Below, one piece after another: positions 57,927 to 64,000 of a DNA stretch of 64,000 nucleotides; position 1 is the stretch's first letter, and each line of letters opens with the position of its first letter. The position numbers and the translations under genes were made by a program. Source of the DNA: Flavobacterium phycosphaerae (GTDB taxonomy: Bacteria; Bacteroidota; Bacteroidia; Flavobacteriales; Flavobacteriaceae); NCBI RefSeq assembly GCF_010119235.1, contig NZ_JAAATZ010000001.1, positions 3,068,501 through 3,132,500 of the forward strand, in the 5' to 3' direction. Under the pieces are notes generated by a model, which was given only the letters and a program-made list of their open reading frames with translations, was not told the DNA's origin and made no database searches.

Positions 57927-58802
57927 ATGGAAATAACGCACGAACAATCGGCTATTAAAGCAACTTACTTTAGTTTAATCGGCAATGCTTGTCTGGCTTT
58001 GATTAAAGGTGTAGCAGGTATTTTTGGCAACTCTTATGCTTTGATTGCTGATGCGATTGAATCGACTACCGATATTTTTTCGTCTTTCCTTGTTTTGTTT
58101 GGCTTAAAATACTCTAACCGTCCTGCGGATGAAAATCACCCATACGGACATGGCCGAGCAGAGCCTTTAATTACCTTTATAGTGGTCGGGTTTTTAATTA
58201 CTTCGGCAACCATTATTGCCTATGAAAGCATTCAAAACATTAACACCCCCCATAATTTACCAAAAGCCTGGACATTAATCATACTGGGAATCATCATTAT
58301 ATGGAAAGAGTTTTCTTTTCGCAAAGTGATGAAAAAAGGAATCGAAACCAACAGTTCTTCCTTAAAGGCTGATGCGTGGCACCACCGAAGCGATGCTATC
58401 ACCTCCGTAGCTGCTTTTATCGGAATTGCTATTGCATTGCTTTTAGGCAAAGGTTATGAATCGGCAGATGATTGGGCGGCACTTTTTGCCTCTGGATTTA
58501 TACTTTACAACAGCTACTTAATTTTCAGACCGGCTTTGGGCGAAATTATGGACGAACATTTATACGACGATTTGATTTTAGACATACGCCAAGTATCCCA
58601 TAAAGTTGAAGGCGTTATTGATACCGAAAAATGTTTTATCCGAAAAGCAGGCATGAAATATCACGTTGACCTGCATGCTACGGTAAATGCTCACATTACG
58701 GTAAAAGAAGGACACGACATAGCGCATTTACTGAAAGATACCCTGCGAGCTGAAATTCCGCAACTTGGTCATATTTTAATCCATATTGAACCCCATGAAT
58801 AA
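57927..58802 (+). CDS. Cation diffusion facilitator (CDF) metal efflux transporter
   Basis: A 291-residue CDF transporter with six membrane helices and a cytoplasmic C-terminal domain (about 200-291, ending HILIHIEPHE). Metal-site residues are visible in ALIADAIESTTDIFSS (helix 2 Asp) and AWHHRSDAITS (helix 5 His-Asp). The histidine- and aspartate-bearing sites fit Zn, Fe or Mn; the metal is not decidable. It lies 8 bp after lipA and its stop overlaps the start of the GAPDH gene, so the three are probably one operon. Confidence 0.9.
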   Translation: MEITHEQSAIKATYFSLIGNACLALIKGVAGIFGNSYALIADAIESTTDIFSSFLVLFGLKYSNRPADENHPYGHGRAEPLITFIVVGFLITSATIIAYESIQNINTPHNLPKAWTLIILGIIIIWKEFSFRKVMKKGIETNSSSLKADAWHHRSDAITSVAAFIGIAIALLLGKGYESADDWAALFASGFILYNSYLIFRPALGEIMDEHLYDDLILDIRQVSHKVEGVIDTEKCFIRKAGMKYHVDLHATVNAHITVKEGHDIAHLLKDTLRAEIPQLGHILIHIEPHE

Positions 58803-59796
58803 GAAAACCCGAATTGCTATTAATGGTTTTGGAAGAATTGGACGCAATTTGTTTCGATTGCTTTTGAATCATCCTACACTCGAAGTGGTGGCTATCAATG
58901 ACATTGCTGACAATCGTACCATGGCGCATTTGATTAAATACGACAGCATCCACGGCGTATTGCCTAACGAAGTGTCTTATGATAACCAGGCTATTATTGT
59001 GGATGGAAAACCTTATTTGTTTTTTCATGAAAAAGAAATCGGGAAGCTGAATTGGGAAGCCCTTGCCATCGATTTTGTGGTAGAAAGCACCGGAAAATAC
59101 AAATCGTTTGAAGATATTAATCAGCACCTGATCGTTGGAGCCAAAAAAGTAATCCTCTCCGCTCCTTCTGAAGTACCCGAAATCAAAACCGTAGTACTTG
59201 GTGTAAACGAAAACATACTGGACGGAACAGAAACAATAGTGTCTAATGCCAGTTGCACCACCAACAATGCTGCCCCAATGATAAAAGTCATTAACGAATT
59301 GTGTGGCATTGAACAAGCTTACATTACTACTGTCCATTCGTATACTACTGATCAAAGTTTGCACGATCAACCCCATAAAGATTTACGCCGTGCCCGAGGA
59401 GCCAGTCAATCTATTGTTCCCACCACTACCGGCGCTGCCAAAGCGCTTACGAAAATTTTCCCCGAAATGGATGGTAAAATTGGAGGTAGTGGCATCCGCG
59501 TACCGGTTCCTGATGGTTCTTTGACTGATATTACTTGCTATGTCAAAAAAGAAGTGACCATTGAAGAAATCAACTCGGCCTTTAAAAAAGCCGCTGAAAC
59601 CCACTTAAAAGGAATACTGGCCTATACCGAAGACCCTATAGTTTCGGTCGATATTTTGGGCAATCCTAACTCATGTCTTTTTGATGCCCAACTAACTTCT
59701 GTCATTGATAAAATGGTAAAAGTAGTTGGCTGGTACGATAACGAAATTGGCTATTCCAGCCGAATTATCGACTTGATTATTTTGTTAAAAAAATAA
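58795..59796 (+). CDS. gap: Type I glyceraldehyde-3-phosphate dehydrogenase
   Basis: A 333-residue GAPDH from the ATG at 58795; an in-frame ATG at 58786 would add three residues and deepen the overlap with the CDF gene. The NAD site is INGFGRIGRN, the catalytic Cys in SNASCTTNNAAP (near 150), the His in TTVHSYTTDQ, and RRARGASQSIVPTTTGAAKA is typical. The coenzyme residue after the second strand (INDIAD) favours NAD. Flavobacteria often have more than one gap gene, so glycolytic versus gluconeogenic use cannot be told. It overlaps the CDF gene by 8 bp. Confidence 0.9.
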   Translation: MNKKTRIAINGFGRIGRNLFRLLLNHPTLEVVAINDIADNRTMAHLIKYDSIHGVLPNEVSYDNQAIIVDGKPYLFFHEKEIGKLNWEALAIDFVVESTGKYKSFEDINQHLIVGAKKVILSAPSEVPEIKTVVLGVNENILDGTETIVSNASCTTNNAAPMIKVINELCGIEQAYITTVHSYTTDQSLHDQPHKDLRRARGASQSIVPTTTGAAKALTKIFPEMDGKIGGSGIRVPVPDGSLTDITCYVKKEVTIEEINSAFKKAAETHLKGILAYTEDPIVSVDILGNPNSCLFDAQLTSVIDKMVKVVGWYDNEIGYSSRIIDLIILLKK

Positions 59797-59838
59797 TTCT
59801 TATTTTTAGCATTCCTAATGCTATGTAATCTACAATTT

Positions 59839-62007
59839 ATGAAATGGTTTTGGCTTATATTACTATTTCAAACGCTGAGTTTCGGACAACCAAAAACTAC
59901 CGATAAAATCGATAGCACGGCCTATTATATACAATTGGCCAACTTCAATAAAAAAACCAACAATTATAAGTTTTCATTAGCTTTTGCTCAAAAAGCCTAC
60001 AACTACGCCAAAAGTCAGGATAACGTTAAAGGAAAAGCGGCGGCGCTGTTTTCATTGGGTTCAACCTATTCAGAGCTAAAGAAAATGAACGATGCCATCG
60101 AAACGTTTTCTAAAAGTGCAGCTTTCTACAGCCAACTTCCTCCTTCAGCCGATTATGCGTTGTGCTACTACAACATTGGCCTTTGCTATATGAATTTGGA
60201 AGAATTTGGCAAAGCCGAGTACAACTTTGATAAAGCACAATCTATTTATTATTTGCTAAAAATTGACAGCTCAGGATTTTTGAATTTGCAAAAAGGTATT
60301 TTATATAAAAACAATGGCAAAACCGAACAGGCCTCAAAATTGTTCAACGAAATAGTATCCAGCAATGATTCTAAAGATTTTTTCAAAACAAAAGCCGAAG
60401 CTTTGTACCAGCTGGGTACCATTGAAGAAAATTTGAATCACAACAACTTGGCCGCTAACTACCTCAACCGAGCCTTAACCCTCAATGCCAAAGACAAAAA
60501 CCTTGATCAAAAAGTGAGAATCCTGCTCGACTTAAGCACGGTATATGAAAAACTGCTCGATATCAAAAAATCGCATGCTTTCTTAAAAGCACACCTCCAA
60601 CTGAAAGACAGTTTATCGCAGTTGAACAATAAAAAATTAGACTCCAATGACTATGTAGATTTTAAGGAAAGTGAGCGTTTGAAAGCCATTGAGATCATGA
60701 CCCGCGAGAATGAAGCCCAACAAAAAACAAACAAATTTGCCAAGCTAATCAGTGTTTTGGCCATTGCCTTGATTTCGATTTTATCGCTTTTAAGTTTGTC
60801 ATTGTATAAAAACAACATCATTCGAAACCAATCGAATATACTGCTGAAAGAGAAAAATTTTGAATTACAGATTGCCAAAGAAAAAGCCGAAAAAGCGTCT
60901 AAAGCCAGAGCTGAATTTTTATCAACGGTTAGTCACGAATTGCGAACGCCGTTAAACGCCATCAACGGAATCACCCATTTGTTACTGGAAGACAAACCCA
61001 AGAAAAACCAATTGCATTATCTGAATTCGTTAAAGTTTTCAGGCAATTACCTGCTGACTTTTATTAATGAAATTCTCGAAATTAACCGTATCGAATCCAA
61101 TAACATTGAAATTGAATATATCGATTTTAACATCAAACAACTGTTGGTCGACATTCAGCATTCAATGAGCGAAATAGCCTCTAAGAACAACAACGAATTT
61201 ACATTGAATATTGATGAAAACGTACCGGATGTGCTCTTGGGCGATCCTACCAAACTATCTCAAATTTTTATCAACCTAATTAATAACGCATTAAAATTCA
61301 CCAAAAACGGAAGCGTTACCGTCATGGCCCGACTGATTGAAAACGGAGACGATTTTTCAAGAATCAATTTTGCCGTAAGCGACACCGGCATTGGTATTCC
61401 GGAAGAAAAACAGGAAACCATATTTGACAGCTTTTCGCAAGGTTCAATTGAAATCAATCGAAAATACGGTGGTACCGGTTTGGGCTTAACCATTGTGAAA
61501 AAATTGGTTGATTTGTTGGGTGGCGAAATTTCACTGAAAAGTGAAGTTGGCGTAGGAACCACTTTTGAATTTGAATTAAACCTGCTTCATGGTGAACAGC
61601 AAATCACGATAGAAAAACCTAAATTCTATTCGGATGATGTACTGTTAGACAAATATATTTTGGTGGTAGAAGACAATAAAATCAACCAAATGGTGACCAA
61701 AAAAATGCTGGAAAACAAAGGCATCAAATGCAAAATCATTGACAACGGCGAAGAAGCTATCGAGTTGCTTCGTGCTGAAAATAAATTTGATTTGGTGTTG
61801 ATGGACGTTCATTTGCCGGGCATCAACGGAACCATTGCCACGCAACACATCCGCGAATTTGACTCCAAAAAACCAATCATAGCACTAACCGCTATTTCAT
61901 TAAATGAAAATAGGGAAATGCTGTTATCCTTTGGCATGACTGATGTTATTACCAAACCTTTTGAACCGGAAAATTTTTATCGGGTGATTGCCCAAAATTT
62001 AGCTTAG
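59839..62007 (+). CDS. TPR-containing hybrid sensor histidine kinase/response regulator
   Basis: A 722-residue protein started at the ATG at 59839, which gives the signal peptide MKWFWLILLFQTLSFGQ; an ATG 21 bp earlier would put residues in front of it. The order is periplasmic TPR repeats (about 25-275), a membrane helix (about 300-322), a short coiled coil, and HisKA with the phospho-His in STVSHELRTPLNA (near 368). Then come HATPase_c (VSDTGIGIPEE, GGTGLGLTIVKKLV) and a receiver with the acceptor Asp in LVLMDVHLPG (near 658). Such TPR kinases are common in Bacteroidota; signals are unknown. It ends with a 4 bp overlap with the convergent pnp gene. Confidence 0.9.
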   Translation: MKWFWLILLFQTLSFGQPKTTDKIDSTAYYIQLANFNKKTNNYKFSLAFAQKAYNYAKSQDNVKGKAAALFSLGSTYSELKKMNDAIETFSKSAAFYSQLPPSADYALCYYNIGLCYMNLEEFGKAEYNFDKAQSIYYLLKIDSSGFLNLQKGILYKNNGKTEQASKLFNEIVSSNDSKDFFKTKAEALYQLGTIEENLNHNNLAANYLNRALTLNAKDKNLDQKVRILLDLSTVYEKLLDIKKSHAFLKAHLQLKDSLSQLNNKKLDSNDYVDFKESERLKAIEIMTRENEAQQKTNKFAKLISVLAIALISILSLLSLSLYKNNIIRNQSNILLKEKNFELQIAKEKAEKASKARAEFLSTVSHELRTPLNAINGITHLLLEDKPKKNQLHYLNSLKFSGNYLLTFINEILEINRIESNNIEIEYIDFNIKQLLVDIQHSMSEIASKNNNEFTLNIDENVPDVLLGDPTKLSQIFINLINNALKFTKNGSVTVMARLIENGDDFSRINFAVSDTGIGIPEEKQETIFDSFSQGSIEINRKYGGTGLGLTIVKKLVDLLGGEISLKSEVGVGTTFEFELNLLHGEQQITIEKPKFYSDDVLLDKYILVVEDNKINQMVTKKMLENKGIKCKIIDNGEEAIELLRAENKFDLVLMDVHLPGINGTIATQHIREFDSKKPIIALTAISLNENREMLLSFGMTDVITKPFEPENFYRVIAQNLA

Positions 62008-62816
62008 TACTGCACAATTAATTCTTTGATTAATTGTCTTAGGTGCGGCTCGGCTGCTTGAGCAGCTTTCAATACCTCTTCATGCGTAATGGATTCTAAA
62101 TGTTCCTCGCTGCCAATATCTGTAATAACCGAAATACCAAACGTTTCTAACTCCATATGACGCGCTACGATTACTTCGGGAACGGTAGACATTCCGACGC
62201 AATCAGCCCCGATGGTTTTCACCATTTTGTATTCGTGCAAGGTTTCAAAAGTAGGTCCTTGCAATCCCATATAAACACCATCATGTACTTCAATAGCTGA
62301 AGCTGTCGCTATAGCTTTAACCTTAGCAATCATGTTAAGACTATAAGGCTCGCTCATATTTACAAATCTTGGACCGAAACGAGAATCATTTTTACCTCTG
62401 AGCGGATGCTCTGGCATCATGTTAATATGGTCTTTTATCAAAACAATTGAACCTACTTTATAAGCCGGATTTACACCACCTGAAGCATTAGATACAATTA
62501 ATTTAGTCACTCCAATATATTTCATCACACGCACCGGGAAAGTAACCTCCTGCATAGAATACCCTTCATAATAATGAAATCTTCCTTGCATGGCTACTAC
62601 TTTTTTATCACCAATGGTTCCAAAAACCAACGCTCCTTTGTGCCCTTCTACCGTAGAAACCGGAAAATTAGGAATCTCGTTATAAGGCAATGTAAATTCA
62701 ATTTTTATATCATCGGTAAAACTCCCTAAACCGGAGCCTAAAATAACACCGTATTCCGGCGTAAAGTTGGTTTTGTTTTTTATGTAATTAACAGTTTCCT
62801 GAACAAGTTCCCACAT
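62004..62816 (-). CDS. Purine-nucleoside phosphorylase (PNP-II type)
   Basis: A 270-residue trimeric-type PNP that splits inosine, guanosine and their deoxy forms with phosphate. The family marks are GVILGSGLGSF (near 24-34), VEGHKGALVFG, GRFHYYEGYSMQEVTFPVR, NASGGVNPAY, HINMMPEHPLRG, and YMGLQGPTFET with the later VGMSTVPEVIVARH. Length is normal for the class. The gene overlaps the end of lpxK by 29 bp on the same strand, so the two are co-transcribed. Confidence 0.95.
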   Translation of the reverse strand: MWELVQETVNYIKNKTNFTPEYGVILGSGLGSFTDDIKIEFTLPYNEIPNFPVSTVEGHKGALVFGTIGDKKVVAMQGRFHYYEGYSMQEVTFPVRVMKYIGVTKLIVSNASGGVNPAYKVGSIVLIKDHINMMPEHPLRGKNDSRFGPRFVNMSEPYSLNMIAKVKAIATASAIEVHDGVYMGLQGPTFETLHEYKMVKTIGADCVGMSTVPEVIVARHMELETFGISVITDIGSEEHLESITHEEVLKAAQAAEPHLRQLIKELIVQY

Positions 62817-63807
62817 AGTTTAAAATAATTTGATCAAAAGTCTCTGAGTTGTTGACAAACTTGCTTTTGATAGGTAAATAATATAATTGCTCTTTTAAAA
62901 TTTCAGTCTTCAAACGTACAAAATCCTTTTCGGTTGTAATAACAATTTTATCGTTCGCTTTATTTTTTATGTTCAATATTTCGCTTTCGCTAAAATCATG
63001 ATGGTCGGAAAAAACCATAATATCATCATTATCAGATTGCAAATATTCAAAAAAAGGTTTAGGCTTTGCAATTCCCGCGACCAAAACTTTAGCTTGTGAT
63101 TTTACAGCTGACACTTCCAAACTCGATGTAGTATTATAAGCTTTATCATCATAATCTATACAACTAAAAAATATCGGCACATTTAAACCAAGCTGCTTTT
63201 CAATTTTTTCCTGTGCAAGTTGAGAAATAGTAGGCGGACATTTAGTGACAATTATCATATTCGCTCTTTTGGCACCACTGCGGCTTTCCCGAAGATTTCC
63301 TGTAGGCAACATCCAGTCATCGCAAAACAAGTCGCCATAGGATGTCAGTAAAATATAAAATCCGGCTTTAACTTTGCGGTGTTGGTAAGCATCATCCAGC
63401 AAAATAACTTCCGGTCGGTCTTTCTGATTTAGTAATTGTGTAATCCCATTGCGTCGGTCAGCATCTACAGCCACCTGAATTTGAGGAAACTTTTGATAAT
63501 ACTGAAACGGTTCATCGCCTAATAGTTCCGCATTGCTGGTACTATCAGCCAAAATAAAGCCCTCGGATTTTCTTTTGTAGCCTCTGCTTAACGTTGCTAC
63601 TTTATATTTGGGCGACAACAACCGAATTAAATACTCTATCTGCGGAGTTTTTCCGGTACCACCTACACTAAGGTTTCCAACAGCAATCACCGGTATATCG
63701 AAAGAATAGGATTTCAGTATCCCTTTATCATAAAGATAATTTCTCAGAGAAGTCACCAAGCCATAAAGAATGGCAAAAGGAAAAAGTAATTTTCGCAACA
63801 AAATCAT
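62788..63807 (-). CDS. lpxK: Tetraacyldisaccharide 4'-kinase
   Basis: A 339-residue LpxK that phosphorylates the 4' position of the lipid A precursor. It is started at the ATG at 63807, which gives the normal membrane N-terminus MILLRKLLFPFAILYG; the frame remains open for 41 more codons upstream, but they cross the divergent promoter and lack family character. The P-loop is GNLSVGGTGKTP (near 50), with the family motif LLDDAYQHRKV (near 140) and FSDHHDFSE (near 250). The end overlaps the start of the purine nucleoside phosphorylase gene. Confidence 0.93.
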   Translation of the reverse strand: MILLRKLLFPFAILYGLVTSLRNYLYDKGILKSYSFDIPVIAVGNLSVGGTGKTPQIEYLIRLLSPKYKVATLSRGYKRKSEGFILADSTSNAELLGDEPFQYYQKFPQIQVAVDADRRNGITQLLNQKDRPEVILLDDAYQHRKVKAGFYILLTSYGDLFCDDWMLPTGNLRESRSGAKRANMIIVTKCPPTISQLAQEKIEKQLGLNVPIFFSCIDYDDKAYNTTSSLEVSAVKSQAKVLVAGIAKPKPFFEYLQSDNDDIMVFSDHHDFSESEILNIKNKANDKIVITTEKDFVRLKTEILKEQLYYLPIKSKFVNNSETFDQIILNYVGTCSGNC

Positions 63808-63828
63808 AGCACGAAAGTAACGATTTTT

Positions 63829-63836
63829 TATCTTTG
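63829..63836 (+). promoter_or_regulatory. -7 promoter element of the gene at 63867
   Basis: TATCTTTG, a perfect TAnnTTTG, 30 bp before the ATG at 63867 and in the gap divergent from lpxK. Confidence 0.55.
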
Positions 63837-63866
63837 AATGAAAATTATTCAATTTACACTGCCCAA

Positions 63867-64000
63867 ATGAAATTCCGTTTAGTAAAAATCCTTTTGGTCT
63901 TATTGCTGATTGCTCCCGCAGCTTTTTCACAGGAAGCCGATAATGTGGCTATTTTGAAAATCATTTTTACCAAATACTACAAAAACGAAAAAGTCATTGC
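63867..64000 (+). CDS. Secreted protein, N-terminal part only
   Basis: The frame is open to the window edge. The first 22 residues form a signal peptide (MKFRLVKILLVLLLIAPAAFSQ), followed by EADNVAILKIIFTKYYKNEKV. I cannot assign a family from the 44 visible residues. It is transcribed away from lpxK. Confidence 0.7.
   Translation, partial: MKFRLVKILLVLLLIAPAAFSQEADNVAILKIIFTKYYKNEKVI

Noticed and set aside
63808..63930. 41-residue N-terminal extension of LpxK
   Set aside because: It crosses the promoter of the divergent gene. The ATG at 63807 gives the usual LpxK N-terminus.
1..64000. Mobile element, prophage, defence island or biosynthetic cluster as the main novelty
   Set aside because: No transposase, integrase, phage structural, restriction, toxin-antitoxin, NRPS or PKS motifs were seen. 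Gene content and codon style look uniform along the window.

Overview
The window looks like a chromosome segment of a Flavobacterium-type bacterium (phylum Bacteroidota). Four things point there. The DNA is AT-rich. Promoters carry the Bacteroidota -7 element TAnnTTTG, often with TTG 17-21 bp upstream. Several very large secreted proteins end in type IX secretion (T9SS) type A or B sorting domains. Menaquinone, lipid A (lpxK) and KDO (kdsA) genes are of the Flavobacteria kind. I saw no tRNA, rRNA, CRISPR array, transposase, integrase or prophage.

Layout. 0-2.6 kb: a gentisate-type catabolic set (cupin dioxygenase cut by the window edge, FAH-family hydrolase, maleate isomerase) that would turn a gentisate-like ring-diol into pyruvate and fumarate. 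2.6-3.05 kb: two tandem, divergent copies of a structured RNA of about 130 nt, each with its own promoter element, closing stem and terminator. 3.06-9.15 kb: an extradiol dioxygenase, then an AraC regulator followed by two transcription units (small membrane protein plus Tat-type flavoprotein; SDR protein plus outer-membrane channel). Both units start with the same GTCCTA direct repeat spaced 21 bp, a likely AraC operator. 9.2-15.9 kb: a CHASE4 hybrid kinase, an HMA-AraC regulator beside a 41-residue metallothionein-like gene, a T9SS protein, an AlkD-like protein, a receiver protein and a SHOCT protein. 15.9-22.3 kb: an MBOAT/SGNH polysaccharide O-acylation pair, a trypsin-like protein and another T9SS protein. 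22.7-43.6 kb: two giant modular T9SS adhesin-type proteins, one of about 3586 residues with 24 copies of a 66-residue repeat, separated by small transport, lipoprotein and kdsA genes. 43.7-49.6 kb: an M28 peptidase and a regulator/membrane-protein/CreD locus with a shared inverted-repeat operator. 49.6-53.1 kb: menB-menA-metallohydrolase-menC. 53.2-64 kb: C1 peptidase, MFS transporter, FkbM methyltransferase, lipA, CDF transporter, GAPDH, TPR hybrid kinase, purine nucleoside phosphorylase, lpxK and the start of a secreted protein.

A data-quality pattern affects the annotation. Eight genes (two giant T9SS genes, a YeeE-like gene, a lipoprotein, a membrane protein, menC, menB and an MFS transporter) are broken at ten places. 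Each break is cured by restoring one base in a short homopolymer. Shared loss of one base per run suggests sequencing or assembly error rather than real pseudogenes, so I give the full repaired spans. Start codons were moved where a signal peptide or promoter position argued for it.
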